Shown here piece after piece: positions 1 through 5,555 of a DNA stretch of 6,381 nt. The position numbers and the translations under genes were made by a program. The stretch is from an uncultured Collinsella sp. (GTDB lineage: Bacteria > Actinomycetota > Coriobacteriia > Coriobacteriales > Coriobacteriaceae): positions 1 to 6,381 of the forward strand of contig CAAELJ010000062.1 of the NCBI GenBank assembly GCA_900756725.1, written 5' to 3'. The stretch's first letter is position 1; every line of letters starts with the position of its first letter. The notes under the pieces were generated by a model, which had not been told where the DNA came from, made no database searches, and saw nothing but the letters and a program-made list of their open reading frames with translations.

Positions 1-165
1 GTCGCCATAGTACACGTTGACGTCCTTGGTGGAGAGCACGACCTCGTCGCTCACGGCCTTGCCGCTCGCGCGCACGCGCTTCTCGCTCTCCCCCACGCTC
101 GACAGGAAGTTCTGGGTCTCGGACGGTGCCGCTTCGGCTGCGGGTGTTGCTTTCATCTCGCTCAC
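1..165 (-). CDS. pstB: PstB, phosphate ABC transporter ATP-binding subunit (N-terminal 55 codons, runs off left edge)
   Basis: This is the cytoplasmic ATPase of the PstSCAB phosphate importer. Only the N-terminus is visible. It ends in LSTKDVNVYYGD, which matches the first beta-strand and aromatic A-loop region of PstB proteins (family pattern V..L...YG...AL). The Walker A, signature and Walker B motifs lie outside the window. I prefer a GTG start at 165 because it overlaps the pstA stop codon in a GTGA arrangement and has an AAGGAGG ribosome site 11 bases upstream. An in-frame ATG at 156 is the alternative, but its ribosome site is 20 bases away. Either start leaves an Ala/Glu/Ser-rich, poorly conserved extension of about 35 residues before the ATPase fold; E. 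coli PstB has a much shorter lead-in. The identity also rests on its place directly after pstS, pstC and pstA. Family assignment is firm, the exact start is not. Confidence 0.88.
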   Translation of the reverse strand, partial: MSEMKATPAAEAAPSETQNFLSSVGESEKRVRASGKAVSDEVVLSTKDVNVYYGD

Positions 166-1088
166 TCGGCCGTCATCCTCCTTGCCAGTTGCTTGCCCAC
201 GATACGGGCGACTACGTTAAATAGCAGCACGCAAATCATCAGCAGCGCCGCGGTGCCCCAGACGATCTGCTGAGCCTCGGGGCTGCCCTCGCCGTAAATC
301 TTGTAAATATGCACGGCGAGCGACTCGCCGGGACGGAACACGTTCCAGGCGCAGGTGGGACTCGACAGGTTAAAGCTCAAGAAGTTCAGGCGAACCGGCG
401 AGCTCATGCCTGAGGTAAAGAGCAGTGCCGCGGCCTCGCCAAACACGCGGCCGGCCGAAAGCACGATGCCGGTCACGATGGCGGGCATGGCCTCGGGAAT
501 CAAGATGTGCAGCGTGGCCTCCCAGCGGGTAAGGCCCATGGCCAGGCACGCATCGCGCTGGGCCTGCGGCACGTCCTCGAGCGCCTGTTGGATCACGCGC
601 ACCAGGATGGGAATGTTGAACATGGTGAGCGCGACGGCGCCGGAGATGATGGAGTACTTCCAGCCCAGCTGCACCGAGAACACCAGGAAACCGAACATGC
701 CGACAACGATGGAGGGCAGCGAGGACAGCGTCTCGATGGCGGTGGAGGCGATGTCGCGGATGGGCCCATTCGGCGCGTACTCAACCAGAAAGACCGCGCC
801 GCCCAGACTAATGGGCACCGAGATGGCTAGGGTGATCAGCAGCAGATAGAACGAGTCGAACAGCTGATAGAGCACGCCGCCCTGGGTTCCGTTGGCGCGC
901 GACGGCTGCGTGAGAAAGCCCGGCTGGAACAGCGTCGAGACCCCCTCGAACAGGATATAGGCCACCATAGCGATGACGATGAGCATGACGATGGCGGCGA
1001 TTGCCGTCAGCACGCCCGTGGCGATGCGGTCCTGCTTTTGGACGCGCCCGAGTCTCGCCTCGTCGATATGGATGCGCGTGCTAGCCAC
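162..1088 (-). CDS. pstA: PstA, phosphate ABC transporter permease
   Basis: One of the two integral membrane subunits of the phosphate importer; it pairs with PstC and docks on PstB. The 308-residue protein is close to the usual PstA length (about 280-300). A hydrophobic segment at about residues 22-48 is followed by an outside loop, then a five-helix permease core from about residue 75. The cytoplasmic coupling (EAA-type) loop is at about residues 172-204 (DVPQAQRDACLAMGLTRWEA and following), where the family contacts the ATPase. The stretch NVFRPGESLAVHIYKIYGEG near residue 249 is the typical PstA counterpart of NPLRPGETLAVHIW, and a last hydrophobic helix spans about 276-297. The start is GTG at 1088, inside the end of pstC (8-base overlap), so translation is probably coupled. 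It is intact, with no sign of frameshift. Confidence 0.95.
   Translation of the reverse strand: MASTRIHIDEARLGRVQKQDRIATGVLTAIAAIVMLIVIAMVAYILFEGVSTLFQPGFLTQPSRANGTQGGVLYQLFDSFYLLLITLAISVPISLGGAVFLVEYAPNGPIRDIASTAIETLSSLPSIVVGMFGFLVFSVQLGWKYSIISGAVALTMFNIPILVRVIQQALEDVPQAQRDACLAMGLTRWEATLHILIPEAMPAIVTGIVLSAGRVFGEAAALLFTSGMSSPVRLNFLSFNLSSPTCAWNVFRPGESLAVHIYKIYGEGSPEAQQIVWGTAALLMICVLLFNVVARIVGKQLARRMTAE
177..183 (-). promoter_or_regulatory. Ribosome binding site deciding the pstB start
   Basis: The minus strand reads AAGGAGG here, inside the 3' end of pstA. It lies 11 bases from the GTG at 165 and 20 bases from the ATG at 156, so it favours GTG and translational coupling to pstA termination. 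Confidence 0.55.
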
Positions 1089-1989
1089 GAGCCTTCGCCC
1101 CCTTGCGGCCGATAAGGTGGATGATCAGGATGAAGATGAGGCTCATGCCCATCAGCAGCAGACCGAGCGCCCACAGAACATCGTCCTGGGCCGAGCCCTC
1201 GGCATAGACCGCCATAGACGTGGTGAGCGTGGTGGTGATGGTGGACGCCGGCGACAGCAGCGACGTCGGCATGGCCTCGATGCCGCCGATGACCATACGC
1301 ACGGCGAGCGTCTCGCCAAAGGCACGCGTCATGCCAAGGATGACCGCGGTCATGAGCGACGGCATGGCGGACTTGAGCACCACGTGCCAGATGGTCTGCC
1401 AGCGGGTGTAGCCCAGAGCGAGCGAGCCCTGGCGGTAGCTGTCGGGCACGGCGCGCAGACCATCGACCGAAAGGGTGGTCATGGTCGGCAGGATCATGAC
1501 GGCCAGCACGATGGCGCCGGGCAAGATGCCCAGACCCGTGCTCACGTGGAAAACGCTCTTCATAAGGCCGACGACCACGTGAAAGCCGATGAGGCCAAAG
1601 ACGACCGAGGGAATGCCGGTCAAAAGCTCAATAAGCGGCTGAAAGATCTTGGAACCAAACTTAGGTCGAATCTCGACCGCAAAGATGGCAGAGCCGATGG
1701 CGATGGGCAGCGCGATGAGCGTGGAGAGCACCATGACCGCAAACGAGGTGACGATCAGGGGCAGGGCGCCGGTATAGGGCAGGCCGTTTTTAGCCGTGTT
1801 GGCCAGGTCCCACTTGGTGCCGGTAAAGAACTCGACGACCGAAACGCCGTCCTTGAGAAAAGCCGAGAGGCCCTTTTGGGCGACCATAAAGATGAGCGCG
1901 GCAACGACAAGCGTCACGAGCGCTACGCACGCACCCGTGACGCCCAGGCCCACGTTCTCAAGGTCGCGCTTTGGCAGTTGCTTTGCCAT
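1081..1989 (-). CDS. pstC: PstC, phosphate ABC transporter permease
   Basis: The second channel subunit of the phosphate importer. It is 302 residues, normal for PstC. Hydrophobic segments lie near residues 13-37, 76-105, 116-145, 153-175, 210-232 and 271-293, fitting six transmembrane helices. The outside loop contains FFTGTKWDL, a PstC hallmark (family F..G..W.P). The coupling loop is at about 180-212 (AVPDSYRQGSLALGYTRWQT and following), and TRAFGETLAV at 221-230 is the conserved PstC motif with GET. The ATG start at 1989 has GGAAAGG seven to eight bases upstream. Only 24 bases separate it from the pstS stop, and its end overlaps the pstA start, so it is co-transcribed with both. Intact and typical. 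Confidence 0.96.
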   Translation of the reverse strand: MAKQLPKRDLENVGLGVTGACVALVTLVVAALIFMVAQKGLSAFLKDGVSVVEFFTGTKWDLANTAKNGLPYTGALPLIVTSFAVMVLSTLIALPIAIGSAIFAVEIRPKFGSKIFQPLIELLTGIPSVVFGLIGFHVVVGLMKSVFHVSTGLGILPGAIVLAVMILPTMTTLSVDGLRAVPDSYRQGSLALGYTRWQTIWHVVLKSAMPSLMTAVILGMTRAFGETLAVRMVIGGIEAMPTSLLSPASTITTTLTTSMAVYAEGSAQDDVLWALGLLLMGMSLIFILIIHLIGRKGAKARG

Positions 1990-2013
1990 TGCAAACCTTT
2001 CCGGGGCGATTAC

Positions 2014-2952
2014 TTATTTAGCAGAAACCTTGCCGCTGGCGTCCTTGACGACCTTCATGGCAGAGACGGGGATGAAGCCCTGCTCCTCGACGAGCTTGCC
2101 CTGGACGTCGTCGGAAAGCATGAACTCCAGGAAGGCCTTGGTGGCCTCGTCGGCGTCCTTAGCGCAGTACATGTGCTCGGTAGCCCAGATCTTAAAGGAG
2201 TCGTCGGTGACGTTTGCGCTCTTGGGCTCCACGCCCTCGACCTTGATGGCGTTGAACTTGGAGTCATCGAAGTGCGAGAAGTCCAGGTAGGAGATGGCGT
2301 TGTCGGTGCTGCCCATCTGAGTCTGGACATCGCCGGACTTGTCGAGCTCGGCGTCGCCCTTAAAGTCGACGGCCTCGTCGCCAAAGACGGCTGCCTCGAA
2401 GGTGGCTCGGGTACCGGAGCCGGCCTTGCGGTTGAGCACGACGATGGTGGCGTCGTCGCCGCCGACCTCCTTCCAGTTGGTGATCTGGCCGGAGAAGATG
2501 CCCTTGAGCTGCTCAAGGGACAGGTCGTCGACCGTCACGTTCTTGGAGACGACGGGACCCATGCCCACAACGGCGACCTCGTGGTCGACGAGGTTCTTGA
2601 CCTGGTCGGCCTCGAGCTTGGTCTCGGCGAAGACGTCGGAGTTACCGATGGTAACGGTACCGGCGGCGACAGCGGTCAGGCCCTTGCCCGAACCGTTGCC
2701 CGAGCCGGAGACGGAGACGTCCGGGTTGGCATCCATGAACTTCTCGGCAGCGGCCTCGACGAGAGCCTGGAACGAAGAGGCACCGTCGTAGGTCACCTCG
2801 CCGGAGACGGACTCGGCAGCAGCGGCGCTACCCTTGTCGGCAGCGTTGGAAGCGCCTGCGCCACCGCAGCCAACGAGGCCGAGGCCGACGATGCTGGCAA
2901 GACCACCAGCGAGGCCGAGGAACTGACGACGAGAATAAGCCTGATCGAGCAT
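2014..2952 (-). CDS. pstS: PstS, phosphate-binding lipoprotein with Tat signal
   Basis: The extracytoplasmic phosphate receptor that delivers phosphate to PstC/PstA. The 312-residue protein begins with a lipoprotein signal bearing a twin-arginine motif (SRRQFLG, residues 7-13) and a lipobox LVGC, with the lipidated cysteine at residue 29; a low-complexity Gly/Ala/Ser linker of about 20 residues follows. Phosphate-site elements are visible in order: DGASS (56-60), SGSGNGSGKG (82-91), and R175 with GSGTR (178-182). The family signature LKGIFSGQITNWKEVGG is at 149-165. The start at 2952 is chosen because AAGGA lies five bases upstream and the signal then begins properly; longer in-frame starts (2970 and 3042) would place that ribosome site inside the gene or have none. 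First gene of the pst operon. Phosphate-starvation control is expected, and a candidate Pho box lies about 145 bases upstream. Confidence 0.96.
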   Translation of the reverse strand: MLDQAYSRRQFLGLAGGLASIVGLGLVGCGGAGASNAADKGSAAAAESVSGEVTYDGASSFQALVEAAAEKFMDANPDVSVSGSGNGSGKGLTAVAAGTVTIGNSDVFAETKLEADQVKNLVDHEVAVVGMGPVVSKNVTVDDLSLEQLKGIFSGQITNWKEVGGDDATIVVLNRKAGSGTRATFEAAVFGDEAVDFKGDAELDKSGDVQTQMGSTDNAISYLDFSHFDDSKFNAIKVEGVEPKSANVTDDSFKIWATEHMYCAKDADEATKAFLEFMLSDDVQGKLVEEQGFIPVSAMKVVKDASGKVSAK

Positions 2953-2955
2953 GAT

Positions 2956-2964
2956 CTTCCTTTC
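2956..2964 (-). promoter_or_regulatory. pstS ribosome binding site
   Basis: The minus strand reads GAAAGGAAG, with its AAGGA core five bases before the ATG at 2952. This decides between that start and an in-frame ATG at 2970, which overlaps the upstream side of this site. Confidence 0.75.
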
Positions 2965-2977
2965 ATACATGCGAATC

Positions 2978-3030
2978 GCGGGCACCCTGCCCGCTTTGCT
3001 GTTTGGAAAGATACGGCCCCGACCGGGCAG
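2978..3030 (-). promoter_or_regulatory. GC-rich pstS leader with two mutually exclusive hairpins
   Basis: On the minus strand, three segments occur in order: CTGCCCG (3030-3024), GCGGGCAG (2994-2987) and TGCCCGC (2984-2978). The middle segment pairs perfectly over 7 bases with either neighbour. It can form a tight hairpin with the third segment (loop GGG) or a larger one with the first. The structures lie 26-78 bases before the pstS start and do not cover its ribosome site; no T-run follows, so this is not a plain terminator. The pairing is seen in the sequence. A regulatory role is only a suggestion, since short GC-rich matches are not rare in such DNA. Confidence 0.35.
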
Positions 3031-3095
3031 CGCTCGCGCCAACTGCGGTTTCTTACGGGCATCTGATAGACCCTTACCGCAAGCGCGGCTCGGCT

Positions 3096-3112
3096 TTACA
3101 AACGAATAACAA
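3096..3112 (-). promoter_or_regulatory. Candidate Pho box upstream of pstS
   Basis: The minus strand reads TTGTTATTCGTTTGTAA: two TTTGT half-sites exactly 11 bases apart (the first T of the leading half-site is at 3113). It matches the E. coli Pho box consensus (CTGTCA repeats, 11-base period) at 10 of 17 positions. On the plus strand the same DNA reads TTTACA, five bases, ATAACA, resembling Bacillus PhoP repeats. A weaker third half-site (TTGGT) lies a further 11 bases upstream. An A/T-rich island in GC-rich DNA before pstS is where such a site is expected. A possible but poor -10 (TATCAG) lies at 3063-3068. Binding is inferred, not shown. Confidence 0.42.
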
Positions 3113-3148
3113 ATTCACCACCAAGCATGACCCGCCTTTTACACCAAT

Positions 3149-3224
3149 AAAAACGAAGTTGCGGTGAAATAATTCCTGTTTGGCCATCAAATGGCCCATT
3201 CTAGGAACTATTCCACCGCAACTT
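3149..3224 (-). terminator. Strong hairpin terminator after the peptidase gene
   Basis: Two 22-base arms (3203-3224 and 3156-3177) are inverted complements with only two differences. In minus-strand RNA both differences become G-U pairs, so the stem is unbroken in that direction, whereas in plus-strand RNA they would be A-C mismatches. An inner stem (GGCCAT, loop of three, ATGGCC; 3182-3196) caps it. After a two-base CG spacer the minus strand continues TTTTTATT. It starts 21 bases past the stop codon of the dipeptidase and separates that unit from the pst control region. The arms are longer than most terminators, so it may also be a copy of a dispersed repeat. Confidence 0.72.
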
Positions 3225-3245
3225 AGATTAGGAAACCGCGTAACC

Positions 3246-4682
3246 TTAAAGCTCCAGTTCGTTTAGACGAAGGATTGCCACGATATAGATCTTGAGTGCT
3301 TGCTTGAGCTGCTCCTCGTTGGCGCACTCGTTGGGGCCGTGCATCTGGCCGCCCCATGCGGGCAGCTCCAGGCCGGTCTCCTCTGGGCCAAACGAGACGG
3401 CGCGGGCAAAGTTGCGCGCATACGTGCCGCCGCCCATGGCAAAGGGCTCGGCATGCTTGCCCGTGAACTCGTTATAGGTATCGATAAGCGCCTTCACGGC
3501 CGGATCGTCGGCAGAGACCGAGAACGGCACCTTTGCACGACCCACACGACACGTCACGCCAAAGCGCCCCACGAGCGGGTCGAGCTGCTCGCGGATGGTA
3601 TCGGCACTCGTGCTGTCGGGGAAGCGCACGTCGATGACCTGCTCAATATGGCCATCCGCCACGCGAATGACGCCAGCGTTGCAGGTAAGCGGGCCAAACG
3701 CCGGACTCGTCGCATCGATACCCAGGCCGCGGCCATAGGCATCCGCATGCACAAAGGCCAGGAACTTGACGAACTCGTGCTCGGCAGGCGTCAGCAGGCG
3801 CTCATCGCGTGCACCAAACGCGTCCTCGGCCTCGCGCAGATACGACACGATCAGGCCGACGGCGTTGATGGTGCCCTCAGGCATCGAAGCGTGGCCGCCA
3901 ATACCGTGGGCGAAAATCTGCGCATGCCCGTTATCAAGCGCCGTGATCTCCAGGCGGTCGACGTTCTCAACGGGCGCCGGCAGCTCATCGGCGGCAATTG
4001 CAAGCTCGCAGATGGACTGCGACGGAATGGCATTGCTCGCCTCGGAGCCGCTCCACGACACGATGCGCCCGCCGTCGATCTTGGGGCTCACGAACGTCGC
4101 CCCAAACTGGCCCTTCTCGGCATTGCAGACCGGGAACTCGGCATCGGGCGTAAACAGAAAGTCAGGATTCGCGTAGTTCTCCAGATAATGGTGAACGTCG
4201 GACATGCCCACTTCCTCATCGCAGCCCAGCAGCGCGCGGAAGGTGTAGCGCGGAACGATGCCGTGCTTGAGCAGGTAGGCGCCGGCGTAGAGCGACAGCA
4301 CGGCCGGACCCTTGTCGTCGATCACGCCGCGGCCGAGCAGCCAGCCCTCGCGACGCTCCATCGCAAACGGGTCGGTGTTCCAGCCGGGGCCTGCGGGCAC
4401 CACGTCCACATGACAGATAGTCGCAAGCTGCTTATCGCCGCGGCCCGGGATATCGGCAATGCCCACATAACCCTCGTCATCGCTCGTCTGGTAGCCGAGC
4501 TTTTGCGCGATGCCGAGCGCGCAATCGAGCGCATCACGGACCGGGCGGCCAAACGGCACACCGGGCTCCGCATCGGCAGCAACGGCCACGGACGGATAGC
4601 TCACCAGCTGCTCGATATCGGCGACGACATCCTCCCAGACCTCGTCGACATACTCGGCGACGCTCTGCTCCACCTGATTCAT
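3246..4682 (-). CDS. M20-family metallodipeptidase (PepV/Sapep type)
   Basis: A cytoplasmic two-metal (Zn or Mn) dipeptidase that cleaves dipeptides, probably in peptide nutrient use. The length of 478 residues agrees with PepV (about 470). The whole active site is visible: H91 in ICHVDVVPAGPGW, bridging D122 in GRGVIDDKGP, catalytic base E156 and ligand E157 in GCDEEVG, D180 in FTPDAEFP, and H448 in QMHGPNE. The spacing matches PepV closely. H264 in GGHASMPEG, in the lid domain inserted between the catalytic halves, fits the PepV substrate-binding histidine. There is no signal peptide. The ATG at 4682 is chosen because AAGGAGGT lies five bases upstream; the longer frame to 4727 adds 15 Arg-rich residues with no ribosome site. 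It follows the HAD gene by 54 bases and is probably co-transcribed, ending at the hairpin terminator. The exact substrate cannot be told from sequence. Confidence 0.93.
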   Translation of the reverse strand: MNQVEQSVAEYVDEVWEDVVADIEQLVSYPSVAVAADAEPGVPFGRPVRDALDCALGIAQKLGYQTSDDEGYVGIADIPGRGDKQLATICHVDVVPAGPGWNTDPFAMERREGWLLGRGVIDDKGPAVLSLYAGAYLLKHGIVPRYTFRALLGCDEEVGMSDVHHYLENYANPDFLFTPDAEFPVCNAEKGQFGATFVSPKIDGGRIVSWSGSEASNAIPSQSICELAIAADELPAPVENVDRLEITALDNGHAQIFAHGIGGHASMPEGTINAVGLIVSYLREAEDAFGARDERLLTPAEHEFVKFLAFVHADAYGRGLGIDATSPAFGPLTCNAGVIRVADGHIEQVIDVRFPDSTSADTIREQLDPLVGRFGVTCRVGRAKVPFSVSADDPAVKALIDTYNEFTGKHAEPFAMGGGTYARNFARAVSFGPEETGLELPAWGGQMHGPNECANEEQLKQALKIYIVAILRLNELEL

Positions 4683-4687
4683 GGACG

Positions 4688-4695
4688 ACCTCCTT
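4688..4695 (-). promoter_or_regulatory. Strong ribosome binding site of the dipeptidase
   Basis: The minus strand reads AAGGAGGT, a near-perfect Shine-Dalgarno sequence five bases before the ATG at 4682. It fixes that start against the longer reading frame. It would allow strong translation independent of the HAD gene upstream. Confidence 0.85.
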
Positions 4696-4736
4696 AGCAA
4701 TGAGCGGCGAGCGTGCCCGCCCCTCACATTACGTCA

Positions 4737-5399
4737 TTAGATAGCGAAAAGTTTAGCAAGCTCGGCCACCGAGTGCACCACCGCATCGGCACCCGCTGCC
4801 TCATGCTCGCCCGGCGCCGCCGCGCCCGAATAGATGCCAATGCACGGCACGCCCATCGCGTGCGCGCCCTCCACATCGTTAAAGCGATCGCCGATCATCA
4901 CGGCATCGTCGGCCGTCGCGCCGAGCGCCGCCAGGGCATCGCGGACCGAATCGGCCTTGGTCTCGCGTCCCTGCGGCGGATTCATGCCAACCACCGCCTC
5001 AAACTGAGAAAGTCCGAGCTCACGTACCATGTCGATACACTTTGCCTCCATGCGCGACGTCGCCACGGCCATACGCTTGCCTTGGGCGACCAACCCATCC
5101 AGCAGCTCGGGGATCCCATCGAACACGGGGTACTCCTCCGGCCCCAGCTCATCAAAAAAGGCGCGGTACTCGTCGGCCACCACAAGCGACTCCTCTCGCG
5201 AAAAGCCGTAAAAGTCGTGAAAGCTCTTCCACAGGGGCGGCCCGATCATGCGACGCAGGTCACCCATCTGCGCCTCCGAAAACCCGCGCGCAGCCAGCGT
5301 CTTGCGCGTCGAGGTCATCACCGCCCGGCCCGTATCTGCCACCGTGCCGTCAAAATCGAACAGCACAACCGGCCGTTTGCCTATCTCCAACGCCCCCAT
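4737..5399 (-). CDS. HAD-superfamily hydrolase, phosphoglycolate phosphatase-like
   Basis: A cytoplasmic Mg-dependent phosphatase of HAD subfamily IA. All four motifs are present in the 220-residue protein: motif I DFDGTVADT (nucleophile D15, acid D17), motif II T114 in VATSR, motif III K148, and motif IV GDRFNDVEGA (D171, D175). The region between motifs I and II, about residues 24-90, has the size of a helical C1 cap, as in Gph. MIGDRFNDVEGAHAMGVPCIGI is the typical Gph/PpaX-like ending of the core, so phosphoglycolate or another small phosphate ester is plausible, but substrates in this family are not predictable from sequence. The ATG at 5399 is preferred: GGAAGAGGA ends six bases before it. 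ATG 5405 (no spacing) and GTG 5432 (no ribosome site) are weaker. Probably the first gene of a unit with the dipeptidase, divergent from the DegV gene. Confidence 0.9.
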   Translation of the reverse strand: MGALEIGKRPVVLFDFDGTVADTGRAVMTSTRKTLAARGFSEAQMGDLRRMIGPPLWKSFHDFYGFSREESLVVADEYRAFFDELGPEEYPVFDGIPELLDGLVAQGKRMAVATSRMEAKCIDMVRELGLSQFEAVVGMNPPQGRETKADSVRDALAALGATADDAVMIGDRFNDVEGAHAMGVPCIGIYSGAAAPGEHEAAGADAVVHSVAELAKLFAI

Positions 5400-5405
5400 C
5401 GGCAT

Positions 5406-5414
5406 TCCTCTTCC
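5406..5414 (-). promoter_or_regulatory. Ribosome binding site of the HAD gene
   Basis: The minus strand reads GGAAGAGGA, ending six bases before the ATG at 5399 and directly touching the in-frame ATG at 5405. The spacing supports 5399 as the main start. Confidence 0.6.
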
Positions 5415-5440
5415 CCAGTTGACGATTTCCACACCGACAC

Positions 5441-5469
5441 TTCAAACTGTTGACTATTCAACAATTGAA
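5441..5469. promoter_or_regulatory. Nested palindromes, candidate repressor operator between the HAD and DegV genes
   Basis: A perfect palindrome with 6-base arms, TGTTGACTATTCAACA (5448-5463), overlaps a second one, TTCAACAATTGAA (5457-5469). A further TTCAA sits at 5441-5445. Half-sites of TTCAA and TTGA thus alternate every 7 to 9 bases. TTGA-N4-TCAA resembles the operators of MarR-family repressors; the FabT box of lactic acid bacteria is related in look but has a shorter centre. The cluster is about 25-50 bases upstream of the plus-strand -10 candidate and within the probable leader of the HAD gene, so a bound protein could affect both directions. No regulator gene is in the window. Confidence 0.42.
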
Positions 5470-5491
5470 CCTAGTAATGTGGAACGACTCT

Positions 5492-5520
5492 ACTATACTT
5501 GTCGCACTTTGCTCTCAGAA
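5492..5520. promoter_or_regulatory. Overlapping divergent -10 elements for the DegV and HAD genes
   Basis: On the plus strand TATACT (5494-5499) is a good -10 for the DegV gene, about 57 bases before its ATG, but no convincing -35 lies at 16-18 bases. On the minus strand TATAGT (5497-5492) overlaps it and has TTCTGA (5520-5515) 17 bases upstream as a weak -35. The near-symmetric core could start transcription both ways. This is a motif reading only. Confidence 0.38.
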
Positions 5521-5555
5521 GGCGGCGCGCAAGCGCTCCAACGAAAGGTGCAATT

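Noticed and set aside
973..3066. A 697-codon open frame on the plus strand
   Set aside because: It lies antisense to pstC and pstS, is rich in His, Arg, Asp and Gly with no recognisable domain, and is explained by the G/C-biased third positions of the real genes on the other strand.
3061..3085. GTAAG repeats in the pst control region as regulatory repeats
   Set aside because: Only five bases repeat, with no constant period; chance explains them.
3300..4697. A 465-codon open frame on the plus strand
   Set aside because: It mirrors the M20 dipeptidase, whose complete active site is on the minus strand; low-complexity Arg/Ala/His composition marks it as a shadow.
4683..4736. Imperfect GC-rich inverted repeat (GAGGGGCG and CGCCGCTC) between the HAD and dipeptidase genes
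   Set aside because: The stem is short with one mismatch and is followed by a ribosome site, not a T-run, so I do not call a terminator; the two genes are likely co-transcribed.
5465..5499. TTGAAC (5465-5470) as -35 with TATACT (5494-5499) as -10 for the DegV gene
   Set aside because: The spacing is 23 bases, too long for a standard sigma-70-type promoter.
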